The notes beneath the pieces are model-generated. The model made no database searches and was not told the DNA's origin. It worked only from the letters and a program-made list of their open reading frames with translations. Positions 14,296-28,500 of a stretch of DNA of 64,000 nt are shown one piece after another; the first letter of the stretch is position 1, and each line of letters begins with the position of its first letter. A program made the position numbers and the translations under genes. Source of the DNA: Helicoverpa zea (taxonomy: Eukaryota; Arthropoda; Insecta; Lepidoptera; Noctuidae); the NCBI RefSeq assembly GCF_022581195.2, contig NC_061456.1, positions 13,828,501 through 13,892,500 of the forward strand. Reading direction: 5' to 3'.

Positions 14296-17200
14296 CCCCT
14301 AACTGTTCATGGCGTTAGAGGCTTTTTAATCAGCCAATTGGTGCCTTCTGACATTCCCCATATATCTCAGTAATTGAGCTCACTCGGTGACAACAGGTAT
14401 GGCACATATTTTGCTGTAAAACTCATAAATTGGGTAGTGATGAAACTAATGACCACCGTTCACTGTGTTTATTGGTATAAGACTCACTTTCCCAGTCCTG
14501 CATTTATAATAAAGATATAAACGTAGCAAGCATAGTGACACAAATATCTGACAGCAGAACAAGGATGTATAATCGTAAATAAACGCGAAGGCACAATTAC
14601 AGTAAAGAGGTGAGCGCGTGGTAGGCGCAGTCGCAACAGATAGCTAGGCTAACTGCTTGTCACTGCTGCTGCCTTCCTGCTGCGTGGGCGCACCTTGTCA
14701 AGCCACTAGATGTAGCTCAATACTATACACATATCACGGATTTGTCTCGAAAGACAGCGCTGTGTTACTAGTTTTCAAACTTCAATAAATTCATAAAGGT
14801 TTTATTCATTTATTATTTATAAGTCAACTTGATATTATTTCTTCAATCAAATACTGATATTGAGGATATATAAACCCGGGGAAAGGCGTCAAAATCTTAA
14901 TGCTCCTAGATTCTACGACTTTCCCACTGTCAGTACCAACGCATTGATGCGGAGGTATTAACTTTCGTTCGCGTCAAGTGCGAGGAAACGGTCAGAGATC
15001 ACTACTAGAAATCCATTCATATTCCATAGAGATTCTCATATTAGATAAAAAGGTATTAAATAAAACCCCTCTGGAAGTTGAGAACATTGTAAACACAGTA
15101 CAATTTATTGAACATGAATTACACATCCGTGGTTTTATTACTTGAAGAGATCTAAGTATATTATTTTTGGGTGTATATTTTTTAATTAATTTAATTGAAG
15201 TATTAGAATTAAACGTATATTGTAGGTAGGTAACATGAATGATTAAGGTTACCCGACTAGGTCTAAGCCTCGTGTAAGATAACGTAGGACAATGAACGGC
15301 TGTATCTGCCGCTTCAGTCACTTGGCGATGTTTCCTACACAATTATATTATCTAAAGTGTTCAGGTTTTAACAAAGGTTTCATGAAAATACAACATCATT
15401 TTCCTATTTGTAACTTGTATTCATGAATACAGAAGGTGTTAATGTAAGCTACTATGTTTAGTTAGATCTGTACTAATTGTTCAGTTGTAACCTAAATGAC
15501 TAGATATTGTATCTTACACAGGCCTACATGTCCATGTAGGTATATAGGTAGCTATAGGAAGTTTTATTTGTCCTAATATACGGCGTGACTAGGTCCCATT
15601 TTCACAATACAAACGTTCGTTCCTCTTAAAACAACTGTTTACTTTAACGTAGGTATATTTCAGTGAACTTAGGCTTAAGTATGTTCCTTATACCTGCTTG
15701 GCTAAAGGATACAAATGAAGATCGCCACTAATTGTAATTCAGCGATATTCCACAAAGTGAGCTCATTACTGAACAATTACAAGAGACGCGAGCTTGCGGC
15801 GCGGGCGCATGATACTCCTCATTATCACATAGCGCACACTTATGCTTACATACCTCAGTGTGATTATGGAGCTCAAAACATCATGTACATCCACCTTACA
15901 TGTTGAGCTCAATGTGTGCAAGAAGCCCAAATCACTCATTCAAGTTATCATCCCAATTTGTTTTCTTATTTTTAAGACGTGTTAAATATTGAACTTAATT
16001 TTCAATGTTTTGCGACTCGCTAAAGATTATTCAGGCATACGGGTATTTGCAAGCTTGGAGGAAACATTTATCGTACAAAAAGTGCCATTTTATATTAAGA
16101 CCGACAAATATATCCCATAACAGAGTCATTCGTTCTATAATAAAACGGATGCAACAAAGTATAAGTTTGACTTTATAACCGAAGCTATGCAGGTCTGGCC
16201 TTTAAAGGGTACATCCGAGGGAAGTCGTCAAAACATATCCAATCGCCATATTAATCTAGGTGTCGGATAAAAACTATAAATAACGTGATTTTGTGGGATG
16301 AAGGTAATAGAACAGCTTACTGGATGCTCCCTCCGGCAGCTCGAACGAAGAACTATCATCTCCCGCAATCGTAAATACAGATTAGGAGCGATATGGAGTC
16401 GCGCATCGATTGCACTGCCATCAAATATTGACGCGTCCCGGCGCTACTGCTCGCCGGGGATGCATAATTCCACGAATATGGTTTACGACGCCCCCCGCTC
16501 CCTCCGCTCGTCTCCCGCTGCCCTACATCTTCATAAACTATGAATCCTTGCGTCAGGTGCGATCGCTTACAGGCGCGATTTATTATCGCTCGGGTATGTA
16601 CCGCTACGCATCGCTCCCCGTTTTATTTGCAACACATTATTGAATTATTGAGATGAATTACTGCTTCTATTACTACTGATACACTTAAGAGCACAGTTCA
16701 CGGTCGATTAAGTCGCTTTGCGTAATGTTTGATGTTCCAGTGGAATCTTCGTCAAGTTTAACATAAGTGTTGCTAAATCTGTAACATGCTCTGGAACTGC
16801 AAATGTCACCAAAATCATTCAATTATTCAACAGTTTCTCAATGCGATCTCATGTTCTAACTAGACCCTCTCCAGCACTCACTTCTACTGTTACAAATTAC
16901 TGTAACTTACATTAGTAGATATCTCCATTTAATATGAAAATAAAATTGTACATTATGGAAGTTATAATTGGTGTATCAGGCAGTGGCTACTCGAGCGACA
17001 TTCCGTTAGTCGTCGACCAGTCTGGCAGCATCTCCGCATATTGCCCAATACTCGCCACTTCTCAATATTCTACTTATATCAAAGCGTAAATTAAAATCAT
17101 AATGTCGAAATGTCACCGTTTCTAATGGTGTTCGACGATTTGCGGTATTTTAATGCAAAATTTCTAGATCATTAAAATTATCTTAAAATAACAGTCAAGA

Positions 17201-19375
17201 TATCTTGTTTAGAAATCTGCATATTTGAATATTTTTTTGAAATACGTTTTGGTTAACTTCTACACCGACAGTCGTTTTTCCAGAAGGTTAACTTTGCCTA
17301 ACAAAGTAATCTTTATAAAAGCTCATGACCTAGATTTACTCAATTGATTGGCAAAAGCTATCAACAACGCCTGCCTGTACAGTAAATCGGTGGTGTTATT
17401 TAATCTGGACAATAAATGCTGGTGACATTTTTATTATACCTCATAATCTAGTCAGAGCTCAAGTCTACTCAATAGATAGAGATGGAGTTATTTACTAATC
17501 GTAGTACAAGTTACAAGGACGCTTCAGACTTGTCCTACTGCTAACACAGTCTACAGTTGTTAGGCAGATGGTTTGTTAGACAGTACGGTATCTCCACCCC
17601 GGGGTACACTCACGTGGTATACTGTAACGCTTTCGCTTTACATCACTATTGACAATCTCCTACCACGTCACACTTTCTACGTGAAACCGTTTGCTTTACG
17701 ACTTTCAGTTTTTTATTATTCTCACTATTAAAAAAAAATAACAAATTCGAATTGAAAACGCACTGCGTAGGTTGATTTTTTTTAAATTTCAATATGTCGT
17801 AGAATAAAAATAGCAATACAACAACATCTAATGAAAAACTAGTTTTAAATAGTCTGCTATACACAGGGCCACTGTTTGCAATGAATATCATCATAATTAG
17901 TTGTCAATGTTAGCCCAGCCCCTAAAGCTTTACGGTGGTCTATACACACCGACCACACGCAATTAACAATAAATCAATAGTTAATATTAAAGAATTACAA
18001 TAAAATTAAAATAAAACATTAATCTCAGTTTGACGTGCGCCAAATTATGCGCAACATGAATCATAAGCGACATGTTAGTGGCCCCGTTACTTCAGATGTT
18101 ACTAAAATATCATTTTATTGTGCATCTTGTTAATAGTTTTAAATTCTCAATCAACAACACTCCATACTATAGTTTTTCTGGAAATAACACTTAGGTTAGG
18201 TGTTCTGTAAGAAGGTGAAACTATTCGAAAAACCTATTAATAGATTTTATTTATTTTAACATATTAACGAGGCGAAGTCTTTTAAATATCCGTGAGTGCC
18301 CGGTGACATTCATGTACCCCAGATAATTAGGCCAAAATCCTATGTTAAATAATTGGGTACAATTACAATATTTTAAAATGTACAATAATGTACATAGAAT
18401 AAACGTGTCTATTTTTAGAAGTGCGAGTGGTATGCAAACTTCTCACGATTACGTCCTATATATTATTATTTTGGTACAGGTGTCGCAGCGAGTCTAGTTT
18501 AGGCTGTATTTCTAGTTTGTATCTACGATTGTGTCCGTGAATGAGCATAAATGTCATTCTCTTCTTTAATTTACTACTGCGAATAGTTCCGCATGCCTAC
18601 TTTGGAATAATCTGATGAGTTCCTTATTGAAATCCATTCTTATATTATTAAGCTAGACGTTTTTTTTCACATTAAAAAAAAACTTAATGCAATAAATTCA
18701 AAATCTGTTCTAGAAGCGTTCAACGGCATTTAATTTTATATATTTTTTTTTTTATTTAATTTGTGCAACACGACATTGTGAAGGTTGACCGACTTCTGTA
18801 AGTGGTCTCATCAATTCACAATATTTAGCAACACAAGGATTTCTAAACCAATACCAGTGTTGCCTGCGTCTCAAAAATCTTAAATTATGCACCGCTGCGT
18901 ATAACCTAAACGTGACGTGTTATAGTATTTTTCCATTCCGTTTTTTTTATTTAGCCTAGAAAATATTTAATTATATTGTTTAGGTACTTAATACAGACAT
19001 CAATGTATCCTGGCAAATTATGAAGTCCGTTCAGCTCCCTTCCAAATGTTATGGGAGTTACAAAAGAGAGGTATCAGAAGCCCATACAGATATGAAGGCT
19101 ATATCGTGGCGAATAAAATGTTCTCGTTTGCGTATTATGTTATGACAGGTGAATCGGCGGGTGATTCATGCGCTGTTTATTTCTTATTGTTCGCGGAGCC
19201 GCCAGCCGCCGCCGATTACCACGTGACAAATGTTTGCAATGTTGCTAACTCGCACTTTTGACGGAAAATGAGTGGTTGTTTCAATTGCACAACAGGAAAA
19301 AAGAAAATGAAATTATTTCGTGAATTTCAGGTGTGTTAATGTACTGGAGCTTTAAAAACATCTGTCAAAACTATA
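14296..19375. other. Noncoding region, no gene recognised
   Basis: AT-rich DNA with poly-A and poly-T runs near 17730-17780 and 18660-18770. The longest frame, 116 codons on the minus strand at 14992-15342, has no recognisable domain. An 8-bp stem (CCTACATG/CATGTAGG) lies at 15533-15550. Confidence 0.55.
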
Positions 19376-19564
19376 TCTATATCTATAATATAAAAATGAA
19401 TCGCAAAATGTGTTGGTAAGCGCATAACTCAACAACGCCTGGACCAATTTGGCTAATTCTTTTTTTGTTGTGTTTGTTATTGTTAGGAGAAGGTTCTTAT
19501 GAAAAAAAAATAGGATAAAGTAGAGAAGTCAGTTGACGGGAGCGAAGCCGCGGGCAAAAGCTAG
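19376..19564 (+). mobile_element. Short non-autonomous Helitron-like element
   Basis: About 185 bp ending GCGGGCAAAAGCTAG followed by T, which is the CTAG|T end typical of Helitrons. The 'gcgaagccgcgggcaaaagctag' type of end is one I associate with dispersed lepidopteran repeats. The 5' end is less certain: a TC preceded by A occurs at both 19376 and 19382. No protein is encoded, so it would depend on an autonomous Helitron for rolling-circle transposition. The internal 'caacaacgcctggaccaattt' word also fits a family member rather than unique DNA. Confidence 0.55.
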
Positions 19565-19565
19565 T

Positions 19566-22500
19566 TTTTTATAAAATAAATATAATATTACCTAGCCGGA
19601 TCAAACTGCGAGCTGAAAAATAACTTTTAATGATAATTAATTTCATAAGCCGCCAAGTGACCGAAGGCAAAGGGCGCAGTTATTATTAAAGGCGTAGCTG
19701 CAACTCCTAATAAGTGCCGTCGTAAATCGTTCTCAACAACAGATCCCGAATTACGGCCGAACTGTTGTTACTTTTTATATTTCACTTTCCACTTTTTACA
19801 CGTACGCCGCACTGGGGACCTGTAGAGCTAGGCAATGCTTAGACTGCGCGCAGAGCAACCATTTGTTATAGAATTGCAGGATTCATTTCCAAGTCGCACG
19901 TATATAACTTAAGTAAGTAAGTAATTATAATTCCTCGTTTTTATAAAAAATGTCAAATGCTCTTAGGTAGGTATTGTTAACTTATTACATTTTAGCTGAA
20001 ACTATGTTGTACACTCTTGCGATTTGTTTGGCATCATATTTCATATTTTCTTGAGCAGCTGATCGTCGTCTCCATTTTCGTTCAATTTTTCTGTAAGCAC
20101 AAGATCTCGATACGTATTTTGCAAGGTTTTTCAAGTCGTTGCCCTCTCTAACAATAACAATGTCTATAAACTAAACCCTTTTGCGCGGTCTGCGCCAATA
20201 ATGAAATCTGGGGTGTGAAATAAAAAGAAAAAACTCTCTTAATTAAATTTTCTTTTAGCAAAATTTAATAAACGTAGGGGCGAGTGTGGCCAGCTGAGCC
20301 TGCCGTTATGTACCGCTGCCTGCTTATTGTAACTATACAAATGGTTTTCGCATTTTTTGCAAATATTTTTGAAAGAAAATGGAGAAGATTCGATGAAAAC
20401 CTATTTTTAAGGTAATTAAAATCACGGCTTTGCTTCGTTCCAAGAAGAAATAAATAAATAGAATATCCATTTTTTAAATAAACAGCAAAAAAGTGCAATA
20501 AATATGAACTAACTATAAACATTTCAATGCCCTGATTTTAAAATAGAAAACAAAAATTTGTATGAAAAATTCATAAGAAAAGCTCCTTCTGGGCATTAAA
20601 TATTTTTATTATTGTATGGAAATCTAAAGAGTGTTTATGCTCACGAGTGAGCTTACGAACATTAGTAGCAAATCTATCAGATAGGCGTCCAGTGGCAGAT
20701 GCGAGATAGCAGCGACGCGGCGCGGCGCGGTGCGGCGGCGAGCGATATTTAAATAAACACTTAGCAACAATAAGCGATAAGTGCCGCGCCACTCAAACCT
20801 CCGCGGTACATACCGACCGACATACGCCGCGTACCGACTACACAACAACTGCCAACTAACTTACAAAAAATATCTAATGTATCTGAACACATCACTTCTT
20901 TAATCAAACCAAAAAATAACTATGCAGGCTACTCGGAAGACATGAGAAATAATTGCTATTCTTCCATAGACAACTATAAAATCTAGGTAGCTTTATGGCA
21001 GAAGTCATTTGAAAGTAACAGAAAAAATAAGCTCCTTTTAACGAAGGAGTTAATAGGTGGTACATACAAAGCAAGTATTTCTTCGTGGTGAGTGACACAA
21101 AAAGCCACACCATCACGTATCGCGTGTAACTAATACTTCACATTATTAATTACAAATAGCTATATAATTGCGTCGGCCGCTACACGTCGGCACACGGCGT
21201 TGTTTCTTCATAAATAACTACGAATGTATGGATTCCTCTCAAATTATTTAGCAGTATATAATGCTCATTTAGCGGAGTGAGCTCATAAGTCGCTTGCCGT
21301 CACATTACCGTTGCTGTGCGGAATGATTGAGATCTATGGTGGAACACTCAGCTCTGCATTGTTGCCGCTCCACCTTTCCAATTTTAATTATCTAAGAAAT
21401 TGTTGATAAATCAACTGCCTGTAATTTTATTGTGATTTATATATTTTTTGTTCTCACCCACACAATTTTCCAGTGCTATCGCTTGTTGCGGGCTTATATC
21501 TAATTGATCAATAAAAAGTTTTTTACCAACGCTATAATTTACAAAAAATAAATCTGTGGTATTGCAGGAAAAGTCAGTAGTATGCTGACGGTACTGGGTG
21601 AACCTTACTCCACGTATCATAGTCTCATGAATAATGCAGGCCGCTCCAAATAATATACGATTACAGTGTAGTCTGTAGGAAAATGCACTTTCTTTGTCTC
21701 GTGTGTTTGTCCGCAAGCCGAATTCGGGTAATGACCGCACGACGCGACGCTCAGCATTGTTTGCGCCAAAAACTTTGTTTTTATTTACAGTACACATTCA
21801 GTACATAAATTATTAGATAAGTACATATATATTAAGTCTCAATAACTTTCAGAAAAAAACACTGAGGTTTAAAAAAATCTTTAGATGTTCCATAGGTTTT
21901 AACTTCTAAACGAGCTACCATAGTATGAGTACTGATTGTGATTTATGTCACTGAACACTACGTTGTGGTGGGGCAAGATCATTAAAATCTCAAACTTGCT
22001 AATCATGTATTATTTTTAACTAATTTTATTTAAATAACTATTTGCATTATAGACATTTTATAGGTATTTTATAGGTTCCACGATCCTCTTTCTGGACATT
22101 AATTTGTCTGCGGTATGTACTTAATTTATAGCCGGTTTCCAACTGAGTGATTTATTTGTTATTAAAAAAATGTTAGCTATTCTTTCCAAATCTAAAATGG
22201 AATCAAAGAACTAATAGGTTGGTAAATGTAACAGAGAATCAACGTTTTTATAGGTAGCTGCTGCAAGTAGTTGCGATGGAGACGTTTACTCGGCTTATTG
22301 TTAGCAAATGATGAGAAAAGTGCAGTATGCAGCGATTGTGCAACAGACGACAACGCCCATCGCGTCGATACTGTTTGCTGGGTGTTCGCGCCAGATCTCA
22401 GTTATTAGCGTACCTGTTAATTGCGCAATTTGCAGCCGCCAGACAGACTCACGCCGAGACACTCAGCTGCACGCGCGAGCACTGCTCTACTTCGACACAC

Positions 22501-25500
22501 TACTACGCCCTGTGGAATTGTGGATGTACTGTTAACATGTGATTCTGGATACGCTACTAAGCGTCTCGAAATCGAATTATTATGATAACGCAACATTTTA
22601 GTGATATCACACATTAACGCGTTAATTAAGCCGGTAATTCCAACAACATTTTTCATGGGCGTATTTTATATCAAAAACTCAAAAATATAGAAATAGATTA
22701 AGCACCTAAATATAGAGCTACAGTCGCCGTGATTGTTATGTTAAATCGCTGTGAATGATTTATTCGCGTGATCAGCCCAAGGATTGAACGTGGGACAGCG
22801 ATAGGTTCCCAGAATCGCTAGTAGCATCTATTAGGCGAGTCTATGGGAACAGCTACCGACCTCGTCACTAGTACTTGGGTAATGAGAACCAGTAGCCCAC
22901 TTTTTGGAAGGGAGCAAACATTCGTGCCAAGTTCACTGCGAGAATTTGCACCTGTTCTCTCTATTGCGCGTAATAGAATATTGGAAGTCATTTAGAAGCC
23001 TACTGGTCGGTGGATCGGACTATGAGAATCATTGAAATGCATTATGAATGTAATATATAATTTTCACAGTCACATAATAAGTGTTAATTAATGTTACAAC
23101 AACTTACTTTATGATCCAAGCTCGAAATTTTATTAAACCTTCACAAGGAAAGCAGAGGACAGGCATAAGTCCCGTAAAGTATTTACCTAAATGTAACTTA
23201 ACTAATCTTATACATCCCCATTCGGATCCAAAGTCAGGTGTTGCTTAGAAATAATTAATTTAATAAACAGTGAAATATACCCATCTTAATAAACTCCGCC
23301 AGCATGGATGACACAGTCCGAGTGTCCGGTCAGTGCAGATGATTATAATAATTACTAATTAGTATCATAGTGGCGTAAAGGTCACTGGACACTAGTCACA
23401 GGACCACTGCCACTCGTAATGAAGAGGTGTTATTTTATAACGACGTCTTAAAGTCTGCTAATGCAAAAACTATTAAACGCTGCAATTCCGAGAAGTGGCG
23501 AGAATGTAACGTCGTGTATAAGAAGGGGTGAGTAAGGAGAGTTTTTTGTCACACGTTTTCTTCCCACCTGATAAACACTGGTTATTGGCGCCTCCAGCCA
23601 CCTGCAACTGTCTGGTGATATTTTTTCTATATTATCCTACTATACACGGTCTATACATTTTCAATTGTGACCCTTTCCTTTCAACGCCACCTGATTTACG
23701 AAGAACATTCTTAGGTATTCCATTCAGTCCTGGGAAAAGTTTAAAGCGCGTTCCTTACTTGAGAAGTTCTTGTAAATACATACATTGCTTCCAAATTGTG
23801 GTGGTATTCAAAAAAGGCTGTCGGCAAGCGGCTAACGACTGTCCGACTGAAATAGAAACGTTTTGTCTTGCGCGGTGAGATATGAGTCGTTACTATACAA
23901 ACAGTCGAGTGTACTCACCTTTGCGTGTACACCAGGGAAATTCAGAAGGCCCACTCTGTATATGAAGCGTTTAATAAGTGTCACATGAGGCTATGAACAC
24001 ATCTTACCAAAAAGCAACATAAAAAAGTCTTCACTTCCTTGCAGACATATGAAAAACTTTTTATACTGACTGAAGTTTCTTCTACACCTCCTTCTAGTTT
24101 GTCCGCAGGAGAGGTTAGCATATCGCATTCAAGTAGATGCATCTAAGTTGGTTGTATGCAATAGTGTTATTTCTGTGTATCACGATGCGTATGTGTGGAT
24201 CTTCTGCAAGTGTTGCGTAGCGGCGCGACGTGTCGTATGCTCGTCACGCGCGCACATCTCGCCGCGCCGCGACGTCGCCGCGCGTACGCCCGTGTGCGGG
24301 GGGCCTAACGCTGCACTCTCTTCATGCGGGTATTTTTAGACACCGCCGCTTCTACTACCAACCTAAGGACCTTATTAAAATGTATTTGAGCTGTATTATA
24401 CAGCTTGGAATGCGAATTACGTAACCGCCATGTAGAACTTCAAAACTATGCAGATTTAAGGAATCAATGAGTAGCTTACAAGAGCGAAGTACTGTACCTA
24501 CGTAGTTACGGATAATTTCCGATAGTTATGAATAAATACAATTTTCGTACGTTACACTGGCACTTGAACGTTGCAGTCAAAGTTGCGTCAGGCAGTTCCC
24601 CAGCGGCTCTCTAGCTGACTAGCTGCACTCGTAGGAACTGATAGCAACAACACCTGTTATTGCATTGCCCAAGCATAAACACCTTTATGCACTAATGATT
24701 CACTATTACTATGCACGACACTATACGCGTCACGACGCACTACACTGCCGGGTGATAGCTGTGCTGAACAATGAGGTTGCTCACCGAAGCAGCAGTGTAT
24801 GTGATACAGACATGCATACGCTACAGCATAAATCACCACCTTCAATAAAACCGTAGCTTTGTATGATTGATAGCTGATCGATAGTAACAAGTGTGGGTAG
24901 TATGCAAATAAGTTGAAAATCTATCATTTTGCATATATTTGTTGAGTACAGAATATAAGCAGCGCATGTCATGGAAACAGCGTCGCCGTCCTCGATGCTA
25001 TCTGCGTTTATTAGTAAATACAATAATTGCAATCACGACATTATGGCGGCAGTAAATACATTATTTATTTATTGGCAAGGAGAACCACAATGCGCTGGGA
25101 ATGTACTGGAAACATGAGCTGAGCGTCATGCACCGGACCCTGACTTATGTGTCACTGGCTAATAGGTACTCATACCTACCTATTTACCTTTTATAATTTA
25201 GTGCACCGGGATTGATATTTATTCACTATTTTGTACAAGAAACTTCTTCTTTTAAAAACGCTTTCACACTAGCGAATTTCGAATCACATGTACGCTCGGT
25301 TTTGCTACTCGCGACCAACAAATCCGTCGCGCGGTTCGGAAAATAGTTTCAAAGCGCTCTAATAATAAGAACATCAAACATGCAACCATTGGTATAAACT
25401 ATTGCCTTATAAATTTGATGTAACCGTTGCACGCACTTATTTTAATAAAGAATTGAGTCGAAATTCTAACTAGTGGCCAGTCATTGTCCTGGCATGCTCG

Positions 25501-28500
25501 GCAACGTGACATATCCCGCACGGCGGCATGTTAACAACCGCCGTCCAAACTCTTGTCCTTGAAATAAAAGCTCCGAAGCGAAAACTGTATTAATATTCAG
25601 TGTATCTTGGAGGGAAGTTAAATAGCCGTGTATTTGTATTCATTATCCTCCGACTGTAACAGCTTACGTGTGAGCCGAATAGTTGAGCGACGCACCGCCT
25701 GCGACCGGCTCCATTGTCATACGGCACGATAAACTACATTCTGTTGATCTTTCCATACAAAATAGCACTTTGTTTAATACTTTTACTGCATGTTATAGAA
25801 AGTTCATGGAATCAATATTTTTCCAACGCAGAAGCTATTCGCAATTTTGAAACACTGTCTCAACATTTGTCTCGTAAGCAGCAGTGATGGAGTGGTCAGC
25901 AGTACCGTGTGTGCAGTGTAAACAGACAGTGGAAGAGTTTTGTCTGTCGGTGTGTGTAGCGGGTAGCATTAGTCCGCATTAGCCACGGCGCTGCCGCGAC
26001 GTGACCATTGTGCCGCGCGGCTCCGCTCGCGGTAGGTCACTCACAATGCCAGCGACGCTGACGCCGCCTTCAAACGAGCCTTTGTTCAAATAAACGTTTA
26101 CTGTCTCATCCTTGTTGCTACATCACTCAGGCATGCATTACAATATGTCCCCAAAAAGAACATGATTAAAGCTAAAATTAAATAAAGAGCAGTAGTTCCT
26201 TTAAAGTGACCCTCCTTCCAGGACAGGCAGGTCAACATATTCTTGCAGCTGAAGACATTTTAACATTTAATAATGATTATTCTGGGAATATCATAGTAAA
26301 GTCGGTCGTTCATTCAACAAGACCCTTTATATACAATCGTGGACAATGTCTCGAGCGCTGGCTCGACCCCACAGAGGACAACTATCAAGAATGTAGGCAA
26401 TGCTAATAGTAGTCAACCTTGACGACTGGCTTACCAGTAAACAATGAGATTTACTCCGACCGACAATAAATTTGAATGCTACATAAACTTATAGCACAAG
26501 CAGTGACCACGCGGGTCGTGTCTCAGTAATGACGCCCGAACTTCACGGCGCAATACATTATGTTGCCGGACCTACTTAGCTCACAAATAACAATATTTTA
26601 ATATTCCCCAATAGAAAAAGCACCATAATCCTCGTCTCTCTAAATAGGTATACTTAATCAATGAGAATCTAAGCATTAAGTCCCCCACGCCGCCGATACG
26701 TATCGAATCGGAATGACGTCTCATTCGTCCGATTTATAACGCGTGCATGCTACGACCGATAGACGTATTCGACCACCCATACGCGGAAAATATTATGAAC
26801 AAACTGCGCAGTATGTCTGCGGTGGCGAAATAGATTCGCACTACATGTTCGTAGTCTGTGGCGTTACGGAGCGTCGTAGTCGGCGTAGTCTGCACGTAGC
26901 GTGACGCAACATTTTGCATGGCGTTCGATTCCCGGGGAGCTATAAATCATGTCGTCCGACAAGCGAACAAAGCCGGGTAACGCGCCGTGTCTTTGTGGAT
27001 TTTGAGCGATTTCGGTTTATAATCATTTTTCATCCCGTTACGCCGCCGTCCGGAATTTTACGCTGATCACCGGAATGTACGAGCTTTGTTGCGTTTGTGT
27101 TACACTTCAGTTTGTTCGTGTGCCGGTTTATTTATGTTATACTTTATTACTCCTTATCTTGCCAAAAGGAGAAGGTTCGCGATCCGGATATTTGTATGTT
27201 TGTACTAAACAGATAAAAGAACTACGTCAATGGCTCTTTGCATGTTTGAGCTACGACAATGTCTACGACTGTTAAATATTAAGTATTCTAATTATCGAAC
27301 ATAATTTACTGGCATAATTAATTTAAATAATAATAGCGATCCAATGTTCAGCTCATAAGTTTTTGTCAGCGATACTGCATTGAGTTGTCACCAGCCCAGT
27401 TCCCACCGGCGGTGACCGTAAGCGCGTCTTTAATTAATCATAATAGCACTTTTTACATCTAAGTAATCGGCAATAAATTTTTGTCAATTGTTTTTGCGTT
27501 GCATCGGCTGCGGCTAGCGTGCGCGCCGGCTCCTTGACCGGCTCATCGCGTGTCACTAATTAGTCAAAACCCAAGGTTCATATGAGAGATTCGACATCAA
27601 TATGGGCGTGTAGCCTTATCTACTTACTGTTTGTTCGCGTAGAATAGGCGCAAATATGGAAGCTGGCATATTGATAATATATCCAGACACCCTTTCAGTC
27701 TATGTAGGCTGGTGCCTCTGCAGTTTTGTTTGTTCCATGTCCTAATATTTCAAGTTTAGATTAACTTAAATCTGTCAGTAGTGACTTCGATCAACATCTA
27801 GGCAGTGTAAATAGCGCGCAGTGTCGCGTATTGGCAGCTACTGCGCTGCTGTCGCGACTGCACGCTTCACGAACAAATGCCGCACGACAGATACGCGAGC
27901 GCTATGCTGATTAATAGACTGAGCGATTCTTTGCTAAGCTATAACTAGTGCCTTGGCTAACTTGACAATGTATAGGTTAACAACTGGCGAAATCGAGCAA
28001 AATATGTAAGTTGCCATCTTCCATTGTTAACGCCAATTATTACATGCTGTATAATATTTTGTATAACTAAACTTACTCAGTGCTGCACTTGTTGTGTTCT
28101 TCTTAACAAAATTAAAATACTAACGGTTATTAAGTTGTCGATAAAAAAGACATATTCCCAAATGTCCGATAAGCATGTTGTGAGCACATAATAAAGCTGC
28201 GTCCGCGACTGGTTCATTATCGCGACAAAACGCAGTTTAGTCGCGGGTGTGCGGCTAATGCGCGCCGACGTGCGCCCGCGCTGATTAATGCGCCAGTGAG
28301 CGATGCCTAATGATACGGCCAGCAATTATTTACACGTCTACTGAACAGTCGGTTCGCGTTAAACCTTTAATGATCTTGTAATTACTTGTTGGCTCAAACT
28401 ATGTTAATACGTACAATCTACCAAACTGTAACGCACACTTTTTGCACGACTATACATTCGATGTTTTATCGATAAACGCTTGTACAGATATTTTAATTTA

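Noticed and set aside
21411..21797. 128-codon minus-strand open frame
   Set aside because: No recognisable domain, mixed composition and no splice or promoter context; a frame of this length is compatible with chance in 64 kb searched in six frames.
26206..26406. 66-codon plus-strand frame with exon-like composition
   Set aside because: No identity, no partner exon and no strong splice signals on either side.
26918..26935. GCGTTCGATTCCCGGGG resembling a tRNA T-arm
   Set aside because: The rest does not fold as a cloverleaf and no A-box was found.
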